The translations under genes were made by a program, and so were the position numbers. Of a stretch of 35,118 nucleotides of DNA, positions 8,923 to 17,149 are shown in pieces. Below the pieces are notes generated by a model. That model was not told where the DNA came from, did not search any database, and was given only the letters and a program-made list of their open reading frames with translations. The stretch is from contig JAEUMJ010000053.1 of the NCBI GenBank assembly GCA_016792865.1, forward strand, positions 1 to 35,118, given 5' to 3'. Origin of the DNA: Hyphomicrobiales bacterium (lineage in GTDB: Bacteria > Pseudomonadota > Alphaproteobacteria > Rhizobiales > Aestuariivirgaceae). Numbering within the stretch: the first letter of the stretch is position 1; the number at the start of each line of letters is the position of its first letter.

Positions 8923-11321
8923 GCGAGGTTCAGGTTGTCATCATTGGTGGGGGCGCGATGGGGACATCGCTGCTCTATCATCTTGCCAAGGCAGGCTGGC
9001 GCGACATCGTGCTGGTCGAAAAGAACGACCTGACCCACGGTTCGACCTGGCATGCCGCCGGCCTGTGCACGCACTTCTCGCACAACGCCACCATTCAGGA
9101 ACTCCGCGCCACCTCGGTGCGGCTCTACCGGGACATCCTCCCGCAGGAGACGGGTCAATCCTGTGGCTTTCACCGATCAGGTGCCATGCGCGTGACCCGC
9201 AACCCCGACCGCATGGATGAGTTCGCCCATGTTGCCGGCCTCTCGGAATTCACCGGCTACAATCTTGAGCTGGTGACGCCCGACCGCATCGCGGAACTCC
9301 ACCCGCTGGCGAAACGCGACGGACTTATCGGCGGCATCTACGAGAAGGACGACGGCCACGTCGATCCCACCCTCGCCACCAATGCCATGGCGAAGGTTGC
9401 GGTGGAGAAGGGCGCCATCATCCAGCGTTACAATCCCGTGCAAGCCATCCGCCGCGAAGGCGGCGTGTGGATCGTCGAAACCGCAAGGGGAACGCTGCGT
9501 GCCCGGCACATTGTCAACGCGGCCGGAACGTGGGGTTATGAAGTGGGGCGCATGATGGGTGTCAACGTGCCTTCGGTGCCCGTGCTCCACCAGTATCTCG
9601 TCACCGACACGGTGCCGGATATTGCCGCCCGCATTGCCGCGGGACAACCCGAACTCCCGATCATCCGCGACCCGGAAGAAAGCTGGTACGTGCGGCAGGA
9701 ACGCGATGGCTTCATTCTCGGCCCCTACGAGAAGGATGCCCAGGTCTGGTCGGTGGATGGCGTCCCGCCCTCCTTCGGCGCGGAACTCATGCCTCCTGAC
9801 CTGGAGCGCGTCGAACACATCATCGAAGCTGCAATGGCGCGCATTCCCGCCCTTGGCTCCGCCGGCGTGAAGACCGTGATCAATGGTCCCATCACCTTCA
9901 CCCCGGATGCAAACCCGCTGATCGGGCCTGCCCATGGCGCCGAGAATGCATGGTTGCTCACGGGGTCTTCCATGGGCGTGATGGAGGGCGGTGGTGCGGG
10001 CTGGTTCCTGGCGCACTGGATGGTCCACGGTGCGCCGCCCATGGATGCGCTTGCCGTTGACAGCCGCCGCTTCGGCGCATGGGCCGACCGCAACTATCGC
10101 GTCGCGAAAGCAGTTGAGTGCTTCGGCCTGCAATTCGGTGTGCACTATCCGTTTGAGGAACGTCCGGCGGGCCGCAACATCCATCTGTCGCCGCTCCACG
10201 ATCACATGCTGGCGCGGGGTGCGGTCATGGGCTTTGCCCACGGCACGGAAAGGCCGAACTGGTTTTCAGACAAGCCGGGCGATGTCGCGCAGGAAAGCTT
10301 CCGTCGCACGAACTGGTTTGCCCATGTGCAGCGGGAGGTTGACGCGGTGGCGAACCGCGTGGCCCTTGCCGACCTCTCCGTCTTTTCGAAATTCGACATC
10401 AGCGGCAAGGATACGTTGTCTTTCCTCGATGCCCTGGGCGCGAACCGCCCGCCCAGGCCGGGGCGCATTGGCCTCACCCACGCGCTGACACCGTCGGGTG
10501 GCGTGCTGTCCGAATTCACCGTCTCCGTGCTGTCTCCCGTCCACGCCTACCTCACATCCGCAGCGGCGTCAGAGGAAATGGACCTTGATCTCCTGATCTC
10601 GCGCTCGACAGGCTTTGATGTCACCATCCGCAACATCACCCGCGAACGCGCCATCATCGGCGTGATGGGACCGAAGTCACGCGCACTGCTCTCGAAACTC
10701 ACGCAGGACGACCTTGCAGCCGGGTTCCCGTGGTTGTCGGCGCGGAACATTACCCTTGCCGGACAGGCGATCCTCGCGCTTCGCGTGTCCTACGTCGGAG
10801 AGCTGGGCTTTGAGTTGCACCTGCCGCGCAGCGAAGCATGCGCAGTATTCGAGGCTCTCGAAGAAGCGGGCCGGGAACTCGGTGTCGGGTACTATGGCGC
10901 TTACGCAGCCAACTCCATGCGCCTTGAAAAGGGTTATCGCGCCTGGGGCGCGGACCTCACAACCGAGCGCACCCCTCTCGAAACCGGCCTTGCAGCATTC
11001 GTGAAAACGGAGGGGCGCAACTTCATTGGCCGCGATGCCATGCTGGCAAAGGCAAACCCGTGGGACATGGTGCTGCTCGATATCGACGCCAGCGATGTGG
11101 ACCCGTTCTACGCCCACGCGGTTTATGCCGATGGCGAGCCGGTGGGCGTCGTGACCTCCGGTGCGCATGGCCACAGGACCGGAAAAACACTGGCACTGGC
11201 CTTTTTGCGCAAGCCCCAGGTGCGCGAAGGTTTGCAGGTGAAGATCCTCGGAAGGATGCGGGCGGCCCGCGTTCTCGATACACCGCCCCATGATCCGTTG
11301 AACACGCGCCTGAAACACTAG
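8919..11321 (+). CDS. Dimethylglycine dehydrogenase-like FAD/GcvT protein (paralogue 2)
   Basis: A protein of 800 residues with the same two-domain layout as the gene before it. It resembles mammalian DMGDH closely in the N-terminal half: HGSTWHAAGLCTHFSHN (probable FAD-linked His), EKDDGHVDPTLATNAMA, RHIVNAAGTWGYEVGRMMG and WYVRQERDGFILGPYEKD. The C-terminal folate domain has SYVGELGFELHLPRSEA and MRLEKGYRAWGADLTTERTP. At the position where paralogue 1 has the conserved acidic Asp (GGIEADVTV, residue 526) this protein has Glu (GGVLSEFTV, residue 532). The start is GTG, overlapping the previous stop (GTGA), with GAAAGG upstream. A tandem paralogue pair suggests two successive demethylations or two substrates. 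Confidence 0.89.
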   Translation: MSEVQVVIIGGGAMGTSLLYHLAKAGWRDIVLVEKNDLTHGSTWHAAGLCTHFSHNATIQELRATSVRLYRDILPQETGQSCGFHRSGAMRVTRNPDRMDEFAHVAGLSEFTGYNLELVTPDRIAELHPLAKRDGLIGGIYEKDDGHVDPTLATNAMAKVAVEKGAIIQRYNPVQAIRREGGVWIVETARGTLRARHIVNAAGTWGYEVGRMMGVNVPSVPVLHQYLVTDTVPDIAARIAAGQPELPIIRDPEESWYVRQERDGFILGPYEKDAQVWSVDGVPPSFGAELMPPDLERVEHIIEAAMARIPALGSAGVKTVINGPITFTPDANPLIGPAHGAENAWLLTGSSMGVMEGGGAGWFLAHWMVHGAPPMDALAVDSRRFGAWADRNYRVAKAVECFGLQFGVHYPFEERPAGRNIHLSPLHDHMLARGAVMGFAHGTERPNWFSDKPGDVAQESFRRTNWFAHVQREVDAVANRVALADLSVFSKFDISGKDTLSFLDALGANRPPRPGRIGLTHALTPSGGVLSEFTVSVLSPVHAYLTSAAASEEMDLDLLISRSTGFDVTIRNITRERAIIGVMGPKSRALLSKLTQDDLAAGFPWLSARNITLAGQAILALRVSYVGELGFELHLPRSEACAVFEALEEAGRELGVGYYGAYAANSMRLEKGYRAWGADLTTERTPLETGLAAFVKTEGRNFIGRDAMLAKANPWDMVLLDIDASDVDPFYAHAVYADGEPVGVVTSGAHGHRTGKTLALAFLRKPQVREGLQVKILGRMRAARVLDTPPHDPLNTRLKH

Positions 11322-11330
11322 GAGCCCCCC

Positions 11331-12641
11331 ATGACCGGACACCCCCTGCACACTGATTGGTCCCTTGCCGGAACGGCGGAGCGCCGCAAACGCTACTACG
11401 CCGCATCGCAGCAGAAGTTCGTGCCCTTCAAGGAGCCGCTCGTCTTTGCGAAGGGGTCGATGCAGTACCTGTGGGACTCGGAAGGCAGGAAGTACACCGA
11501 CCTCCTCGGCATGAATGTCTGCGTCTCGGTCGGTCACTCGCATCCCACGGTGGTGAAGGCGGCGATGGAACAGGCGCAGACCCTGACCCATTGCACCACG
11601 ATGTTCTATCACCCCGTGCCCGCGCACTTTGCCGAAGAACTGGCCGCCACCATGCCCAAGGGCCACGAGTGGGTGGTGCATTTCACGAACTCCGGCTCGG
11701 AGGCCATCGACCTCGCCATGGTGATGGCCCGCACCTATACCGGGCATCTCGACCTGCTGGCGCTGCGCACCGCCTACCATGGGCCGACCTCTGCCGCGCA
11801 ATCACTGACCGGCATTGCCGCATTCCGACATCCCGGCATGCCGGGAAATGTCGCCTTCGTGGCCGAGCCCAATCAATACCGCGGCGTGTTCGGCGCGGGG
11901 GTGCAGCCCTATCTTGACGACATCGAACACGTCATCGCGACCGCGACAACGGGCAAGGTGGCGGGCATCTTCGTGGAAAGCGTGCAGGGCTATGGCGGAA
12001 TTGTTGAAATGCCGCAGGGTTACATGGCGGGTGCGGCGGAGCGCGTCCGCGCCGCGGGCGGTCTATACATTGCCGATGAAGTGCAGTCCGGCTTTGGCCG
12101 AACCGGTGATCACATGTGGGGCTTCGAAGCCGATGGCGTCGTGCCCGATATCGTGGTCATGGCGAAGGGCATCGGCAATGGCTTTCCTCTGGGAGCCGTT
12201 GTGGCGCGAAAGGAGATCGGCGACGCCATGGCCGGCAAGTTCATGTTCCACACCTATGGGGCAAATCCGACAAGCTGCGCGGCAGGCCGGGCCGTGCTGC
12301 AGGTGATCCGGGAGGAAAAGACGCAAGCCAATGCCAGGACGGTGGGAGGTGAACTGCTGGCACGGCTGAAGGACTTGCAGCAGAAACACAAGTCCATCGG
12401 CGATGTGCGCGGGCGCGGCCTGATGCTGGCCATCGAGATGGTCAAGGATCGCAAGACAAAGGAACCGGATGCGGAGGTGACCGCTGCCGTGTTCGAGCAT
12501 TGCCGTGAACAGGGTCTCATCCTTTCGAAGTCGGGGCCGCACCGCTCCGTGCTGCGCATGGTGCCGCCGATGTGCCTCGCGCTTTCCGATGTCGATCAGG
12601 TGGCGGAAGGACTGGACAAGGCGTTTTCGAGTCTCGCATGA
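11331..12641 (+). CDS. Class III PLP-dependent aminotransferase, AGXT2-like
   Basis: A protein of 436 residues of the acetylornithine/omega-amino-acid aminotransferase group, fold type I. It shows the cofactor-phosphate segment HFTNSGSEAIDLAMVMAR, the Asp that contacts the PLP pyridine nitrogen in ADEVQSGFGRTG, and the Schiff-base Lys in VVMAKGIGNGFPLGAVV. Overall it resembles alanine-glyoxylate aminotransferase 2, which accepts alanine, beta-amino acids and methylated arginines in animals. The start has TAGGAG nine bases before. It is nine bases downstream of the flavoprotein gene, so it probably shares its transcript. The amino donor is unknown here. Confidence 0.9.
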   Translation: MTGHPLHTDWSLAGTAERRKRYYAASQQKFVPFKEPLVFAKGSMQYLWDSEGRKYTDLLGMNVCVSVGHSHPTVVKAAMEQAQTLTHCTTMFYHPVPAHFAEELAATMPKGHEWVVHFTNSGSEAIDLAMVMARTYTGHLDLLALRTAYHGPTSAAQSLTGIAAFRHPGMPGNVAFVAEPNQYRGVFGAGVQPYLDDIEHVIATATTGKVAGIFVESVQGYGGIVEMPQGYMAGAAERVRAAGGLYIADEVQSGFGRTGDHMWGFEADGVVPDIVVMAKGIGNGFPLGAVVARKEIGDAMAGKFMFHTYGANPTSCAAGRAVLQVIREEKTQANARTVGGELLARLKDLQQKHKSIGDVRGRGLMLAIEMVKDRKTKEPDAEVTAAVFEHCREQGLILSKSGPHRSVLRMVPPMCLALSDVDQVAEGLDKAFSSLA

Positions 12642-13396
12642 GCGGACACCCCATCATCGCCCTGTGGTCGCACCCGCGTTCCATGTCCACCGCCTTCGAG
12701 CGCATCATGCGTTCGCGCGGCGATCTCGACTGCCTGCATGAACCTTTCATGTACGACTACTATGTGCATCGTTCCCGCAAGGTGATGCCGCATTTCGAGG
12801 CCCAGCCCGAACATCCCGTCTCATATGACGAGATCCGCGCCACGATCCTGGCAAAGGCGAAGACGCAACCGGTCTTTTTCAAGGACATGAGCTATTACGT
12901 GATGCCGCATATCCTTGCCGACGAGGAATTCCTGCGCCGCATCACCCACAGCTTCCTGATCCGCGATCCCATGGCTTCGATCGTGTCTTATGCCAAGCTC
13001 GATCCTGCCGTGAGCCTTGATGAGATCGGCCTCGAGTCACAGGCGAAGCATGCCGACGCCCTGAAGCACCTGACGGGCCGCACGCCCGTCATCGTCCAGA
13101 GCGAGCGCGTGCAGAACGATCCGGAAGGGCAGATGAAGGCCTATTGGCAAGCCGTTGGCCTTGATCACCGCCCGCAGGCGCTGAACTTCGCGGATGATGT
13201 CCCCAACGACTGGCAGCAGGTTTCCGGCTGGCACAAGGACGTGATGGCAAGCAAGTCGATCCTGCCATGGACTGACGCGGATGTGGCGAAGGTACGCCGC
13301 CAGTTCGACGGGCTGGTAGAGCGTGCGCCGCATTTCGCGACCTACTACGCCCACCACCTGCCATTCTACGCCAAACTCGCGGCACAGGCCTTGTAG
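12638..13396 (+). CDS. Sulfotransferase-like family protein
   Basis: A protein of 252 residues with a P-loop-like opening WSHPRSMSTAFERIM that corresponds to the 5'-phosphosulfate loop of sulfotransferases. A later FLIRDPMASIVSYAKL matches the 3'-phosphate-binding Arg and Ser of the same fold. Members of this branch are seldom characterised and some are loosely annotated as aminotransferase-like. The ATG overlaps the aminotransferase stop by four bases, so it is the last gene of the operon. No Cys- or heme-binding motif was noticed. Whether it truly transfers sulfate is unproven. Confidence 0.75.
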   Translation: MSGHPIIALWSHPRSMSTAFERIMRSRGDLDCLHEPFMYDYYVHRSRKVMPHFEAQPEHPVSYDEIRATILAKAKTQPVFFKDMSYYVMPHILADEEFLRRITHSFLIRDPMASIVSYAKLDPAVSLDEIGLESQAKHADALKHLTGRTPVIVQSERVQNDPEGQMKAYWQAVGLDHRPQALNFADDVPNDWQQVSGWHKDVMASKSILPWTDADVAKVRRQFDGLVERAPHFATYYAHHLPFYAKLAAQAL

Positions 13397-13400
13397 GAAT

Positions 13401-13423
13401 GAGGCCCGCGCGTGGCGGGCCTC
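13401..13423. terminator. Hairpin between two convergent operons
   Basis: A perfect 9-base stem (GAGGCCCGC / GCGGGCCTC) with a 5-base loop lies between the stop of the sulfotransferase-like gene and the end of the xylG gene, which converge. There is no run of T on either side. It is therefore a probable but not classical intrinsic terminator that could serve both strands. Confidence 0.5.
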
Positions 13424-13428
13424 GTCAT

Positions 13429-14352
13429 TCAAGCGGCGTCGCGCATTGCACCGGGGCCGGGAATGGCTCCGGGCGGGCACTTGCCCGCAATGATCATGCC
13501 CAGCACGTCGTCGTGACTCACGTCCGATGTGTGCGCGGTGCCGACCACCTTGCCGTTCTTCATCACCGCAACGCGGTCTGCGAGGTCGAAGACGTCATGC
13601 AGGTCGTGGCTGATGAGGAAGATGCCGATGCCTTCCGCCTTCAACTGCTTGATGAGTTCGCCCACCTGTGCCGTTTCCGCAGGGCCGAGGGCCGCCGTCG
13701 GTTCGTCCATGATGAGGATGCGGGCATTGAAGTGAATGGCCCGCGCGATGGCCACCGATTGGCGCTGGCCACCGGACAGCTTCGACACCGGTTCCTTGAA
13801 ACGGCGGAAGTTGGGGTTCAGGCGGTGCATCACCTTGCGGCATTCGGCTTCCATCGCCACGTCATCCAGCGTGCCGAAGGAGGTTTTCAGCTCGCGGCCG
13901 AGATAGAGGTTTGCCGCCGCATCGACATTGTCCGCGAGCGCCAGCGTCTGGTAGATCGTCTCGATTCCCAGCGCCTTCGCATCGCGCGGGTTGTCGATAT
14001 TCACCTCGTCTCCATTGATGAAGATCTGTCCGGCATCGCGCTTGTAGGCGCCTGACAGCACCTTGATGAGCGTGGACTTGCCGGCGCCGTTGTGGCCGAG
14101 CAGACCCACCACTTCTCCGGGGTAGAGATCGACGGTGGCATGATCGACGGCCTTGATGCCCCCGAAGGCGATGGAGATGTCGCGCATCTCGATCAGCGGC
14201 GTGCCGCGCTCCCGCAGGTTCTTGTGGGGTTGCGCGCCCACGACGGCGGAGGGCGTATCGTGGACCTCCGGCACCTTCGCGACCTTTGCGGCGCTGGCCG
14301 GCTTGCGCAAGGCCTTGCGGGCGGGAACGGATTTCTTTGCGGATTTTGCCAT
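13429..14352 (-). CDS. xylG: Sugar ABC transporter ATP-binding protein (xylose type)
   Basis: A protein of 307 residues with a single nucleotide-binding domain. Walker A is GHNGAGKST (about residues 86-94), the signature is [14 protein letters not shown], Walker B is [12 protein letters not shown], and the H-loop is ISHDLHD. E. coli XylG and RbsA have two fused ATPase domains; this half-size form is common in alphaproteobacteria and would act as a homodimer. About 51 N-terminal residues are an Ala/Lys/Pro-rich extension before the usual start of the fold. GGAGAGG precedes the ATG. It is the last gene of the importer operon, 13 bases after xylH. The sugar is inferred from XylF. Confidence 0.86.
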   Translation of the reverse strand: MAKSAKKSVPARKALRKPASAAKVAKVPEVHDTPSAVVGAQPHKNLRERGTPLIEMRDISIAFGGIKAVDHATVDLYPGEVVGLLGHNGAGKSTLIKVLSGAYKRDAGQIFINGDEVNIDNPRDAKALGIETIYQTLALADNVDAAANLYLGRELKTSFGTLDDVAMEAECRKVMHRLNPNFRRFKEPVSKLSGGQRQSVAIARAIHFNARILIMDEPTAALGPAETAQVGELIKQLKAEGIGIFLISHDLHDVFDLADRVAVMKNGKVVGTAHTSDVSHDDVLGMIIAGKCPPGAIPGPGAMRDAA

Positions 14353-14365
14353 GATGATCCTCTCC

Positions 14366-15772
14366 TTACTTCACGCGGCGGCGATAGATCTGGTCAACGA
14401 AGACGGCGATCACCAGGAACGAGCCGACAACGATGTTCTGCCAGGGTGATGGCAGGTTGAGCAGCAACATGCCGGACGAGATGGACTGCATCAGCAGGGC
14501 CCCCAGCATGGCGCCATAGATGGTGCCGATGCCGCCCGCCAGCGAGGTGCCGCCGATCACCGCAGCGGCAATCACATAGAGTTCGTTGAGGTCGCCCAGC
14601 GAGACGGTTGCCGCATCGAGGCGAGCCGAGGCAACCATGGCCGAGATGGCCGCCAGCAGGCCCATGAGTGCGAAGACCTTCACCGTCATGGCCTTGGTGT
14701 TGATGCCGGCGAGTTCGGCGGCTTCCGGGTTGCCGCCGATGGCATAGACATAGCGGCCGAACTGGGTGCGGGTGGCGAGGAAGGTCATCGCCAGTCCCAC
14801 CGCCAGCGTGATCAGCACGGGGATGGCATAGCCGGTATAGTAGATGAGGCCGTCGGTGCAGCGAACGACCTTGTCTGCCGCCATGCACACCGCCTTGCCC
14901 GCCTTGTCTTCCACGCCAGGCGGAATGGTGACGTTGTTGGCGAGGGCGTATTGTTCAATGAGCTTGGGCGGCCAGGGATAGGAATTGACCACATAGGTCG
15001 CGCCCAGGACTGCAATGAACCCAAGGCCGACCAGAACCGCTTCAGCCCAGAGCGGGCGCAGCGCGAACTTCACCCGCTTGCGTTCCTGCCGTCCCCGCAT
15101 GATGCCGAGGACGATCAGCACACAGGCCACGAGCGCAATCCCCCAACTCCACTGCGGCCCCATCCAGGCGGACGGCACGTTGCCGCCCAGCAGCTTGAAG
15201 GTGGAGTCCAGCGGCGCGATGGTGACGCCTTCGGAGATGTAGAAGGCCACGCCCTTGGAATAGGCGATGAGGCCGCCCAGCGTGACGACGAAGGAGGGTA
15301 TCGCCAGATAGGCGGTCAGATAGCCGTTGAGCGCACCGACCAGCACGCCCACGGCAATCGCGGCCAGCACGGCGATGATCCAGATCGACCAGTGGCCGAC
15401 GCCGAGGGCAGGCGCGAGGTGCTGCACCTGGAGCACCGCCGCGACCGTTGCGATCAGGGTCAGCATGGCGCCCACTGAAAGATCGATCTGGCGCATGATG
15501 ATGATCAGCACCATCCCGGTTGCCATGATGGCGATGGGGGACGTCTGCACCAGCAGCGTCCAGAGGTTGCGCGGGGTCAGGAACAGGCCGCCGAACAAGC
15601 CTTCGTCGTTGATGCGGAAGCTGGTCCAGATATCGAAGACACACCACACGACGATGATGGCCGCGACCATGCCGAGCATGCGCGTGTCGATTTCGGTGGC
15701 GCGGAAAAAGCGCGTGACGGCGCTTTCGCTGGCCGTCGCTGGATTGAGCGATGATGTGTTCGGATCAGACAT
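14366..15772 (-). CDS. xylH: Sugar ABC transporter permease (XylH-like)
   Basis: A protein of 468 residues, rich in hydrophobic segments (for example 34-50, 76-95, 130-150, 205-224, 244-262, 314-334, 365-381, 397-430 and 446-461). The BPD_transp_2 family signature appears as [14 protein letters not shown] and [13 protein letters not shown]. It forms the membrane channel of the importer. It is longer than E. coli XylH (about 390), because of an N-terminal tail and a polar loop at about 262-312 that includes Cys296 and Cys305. The ribosome site is GGGAGAGGGG. It sits between xylF and xylG in one operon. Confidence 0.9.
   Translation of the reverse strand: MSDPNTSSLNPATASESAVTRFFRATEIDTRMLGMVAAIIVVWCVFDIWTSFRINDEGLFGGLFLTPRNLWTLLVQTSPIAIMATGMVLIIIMRQIDLSVGAMLTLIATVAAVLQVQHLAPALGVGHWSIWIIAVLAAIAVGVLVGALNGYLTAYLAIPSFVVTLGGLIAYSKGVAFYISEGVTIAPLDSTFKLLGGNVPSAWMGPQWSWGIALVACVLIVLGIMRGRQERKRVKFALRPLWAEAVLVGLGFIAVLGATYVVNSYPWPPKLIEQYALANNVTIPPGVEDKAGKAVCMAADKVVRCTDGLIYYTGYAIPVLITLAVGLAMTFLATRTQFGRYVYAIGGNPEAAELAGINTKAMTVKVFALMGLLAAISAMVASARLDAATVSLGDLNELYVIAAAVIGGTSLAGGIGTIYGAMLGALLMQSISSGMLLLNLPSPWQNIVVGSFLVIAVFVDQIYRRRVK
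14837..14989 (-). other. Extra-long polar loop of XylH with two cysteines
   Basis: This stretch encodes about residues 262-312 of the permease. It is a hydrophilic insertion between membrane segments, with Pro-rich [10 protein letters not shown], then Cys296 and Cys305. If periplasmic, the two Cys could form a disulfide. Topology was judged by eye from hydrophobicity. Confidence 0.45.
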
Positions 15773-15827
15773 GCTGTCCCCTCTCCCAAAAGTTGCCCGG
15801 CGCCTTTGGCGCTTCTTCTTATGGAAA

Positions 15828-15855
15828 CCGCGTCACCCCCTGGGGGATGACGCGG
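15828..15855 (-). terminator. Strong hairpin between xylF and xylH
   Basis: CCGCGTCA pairs with TGACGCGG, and the inner C-run pairs with a G-run, leaving a bulged base and a tiny loop. It starts 33 bases after the xylF stop in the direction of transcription, and no T-run follows. Such hairpins downstream of binding-protein genes often trim or protect the upstream message so that the binding protein is made in excess over the permease. It may be a processing or attenuation element rather than a full terminator. Confidence 0.55.
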
Positions 15856-15888
15856 CCATGATGTTTCAAGTTGGCGTGCCGTGCAAGA

Positions 15889-16926
15889 TTACTTGCAGGC
15901 TTCCACGTCGGCCTGCGCACCGGCACAGGCTTCTTCCTTGCTGATCCAGCCAGCCGAGATCACGTCGCCGAGGTTGGCCTTGGTGATCGGGTTCGGCGGG
16001 ATGAGGATCGAGTTCATTTCGACGCCCTTCTTGCCGCCGTTGAACTTGGCAACGCCTTCGAGCTTGTCCATGGCGGTGCCACCGATCATGGCAACGGCTG
16101 CTTCAGCAGCCTTCTTGCCGAGAACGCGGCTGTCCTTCCACACCGACACGAGCTGGGTGCCCTTGGCAACGCGGTTCAGGGCAGCCTTGTCGCCGTCCTG
16201 GCCGGTGACCGGCACCGAGCCGGCAAGGCCCTGTGCTTCGAGAGCGGCAACCACACCGCCGGCCATGCCGTCGTTTTCAGAGACAACAGCGTCAATCTTG
16301 TTGTTCTGCGAGGTCAGGCACTGCTCCATGTTCTTCTGGGCATTGTCCGGCTTCCAGCCGTCCGTGAAGGTTTCGCAGACGTTCTTGATCTTGCCGGCGT
16401 CAATGTTTTCCTTGAGCACTTCCATGATGCCCTGGAACAGGAAGGTTGCGTTCGGATCGCCCTTGTCGCCCTTGATGAAGGCGAAGTTGCCTTCCGTCTT
16501 GCCCTTTTCGAGCATGGTCTTGGCCATCAGGCGGCCGACGCCCACGTTGTCGAAGGTGATGTAGAGAGCGTTCGGATCTTCGAACTGCACGTCATAGGCG
16601 ATCGACTTGATGCCAGCGTCGGTGATCTTCTGGATCGACGGGAGGATGGCGTCGGAGTCGAAAGCAACGACGAGGATCACGTCGGGCTTCTGGGCGATCA
16701 GGCCCTCGATGTCAGCAGCCTGCTTCTGGGCAGAGCCCTGGGCGTCGGTCGAGACATAGGTGTGGCCGGCAGCTTCCACCACTTCCTTGATGGCTGCTTC
16801 ATCGGTCTTCCAGCGTTCTTCCTGGAATGTCTTCCACGACACGGCAACCGTGCCGGCATTTGCCGCAACGGCCGATACGCCAAGCATAAGGGCGCCAGCC
16901 ATCATCGTCATCAAAGTGCGCTTCAT
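15889..16926 (-). CDS. xylF: D-xylose-type periplasmic sugar-binding protein
   Basis: A protein of 345 residues starting with a Sec signal peptide (MKRTLMTMMAGALMLGVSAV, cleavage probably after ANA). The mature part is a type I periplasmic binding fold. It resembles XylF in KTFQEERWKTDEAAIKE, NDGMAGGVVAALEAQGL, PVTGQDGDKAALNRVAKGTQ and VWKDSRVLGKKAAEAA. It captures the sugar and hands it to XylHG. The ATG at 16926 is preceded by AGGAGG, a near-perfect ribosome site, as expected for an abundant protein. Xylose is the best guess; related pentose or inositol-type ligands cannot be excluded. Confidence 0.88.
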   Translation of the reverse strand: MKRTLMTMMAGALMLGVSAVAANAGTVAVSWKTFQEERWKTDEAAIKEVVEAAGHTYVSTDAQGSAQKQAADIEGLIAQKPDVILVVAFDSDAILPSIQKITDAGIKSIAYDVQFEDPNALYITFDNVGVGRLMAKTMLEKGKTEGNFAFIKGDKGDPNATFLFQGIMEVLKENIDAGKIKNVCETFTDGWKPDNAQKNMEQCLTSQNNKIDAVVSENDGMAGGVVAALEAQGLAGSVPVTGQDGDKAALNRVAKGTQLVSVWKDSRVLGKKAAEAAVAMIGGTAMDKLEGVAKFNGGKKGVEMNSILIPPNPITKANLGDVISAGWISKEEACAGAQADVEACK

Positions 16927-17114
16927 TCTCAAATCCTCCTGGTACCTTCTCAACCCGGCGCAGGACGCCAAAAGCCGCCGATGAAAGGCGGTCGTCATTC
17001 CGGACATTGAAGGTGGACGTGCGTTTCGTTGTTTTATTTTGGCGCCCGAAAAAAGGTTGCACGAAGATGAGCGGGGAGTCAAGCGGCGGCAAAAACACCG
17101 GGGCCAATTTCATC

Positions 17115-17143
17115 TTGACAACATACCAACCGGTCGGTATTGC
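17115..17143 (+). promoter_or_regulatory. Promoter of the TetR gene at 17150
   Basis: TTGACA (17115-17120) and TATTGC (17138-17143) are separated by 17 bases. Six bases then lead to the ATG, so transcription should start at about the first base of the start codon. The rest of the 16927-17149 gap holds the xylF leader and, presumably, its promoter, which I could not place. Confidence 0.6.
17123..17140. promoter_or_regulatory. Palindromic operator in the TetR promoter
   Basis: ATACCAACCGGTCGGTAT is an 18-base palindrome with a single mismatched pair, a typical TetR-family operator layout. It fills the spacer between the -35 and -10 boxes and touches the -10, so a bound repressor would block polymerase. 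Autoregulation by the adjacent TetR protein is the natural inference. Confidence 0.7.
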
Positions 17144-17149
17144 CTCTGC

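Noticed and set aside
15800-15812. GCGCC-TTT-GGCGC hairpin followed by TTCTTCTT on the plus strand
   Set aside because: No plus-strand gene ends here, and on the minus strand it lies in the xylH leader without a T-run. The 5-base stem is likely chance.
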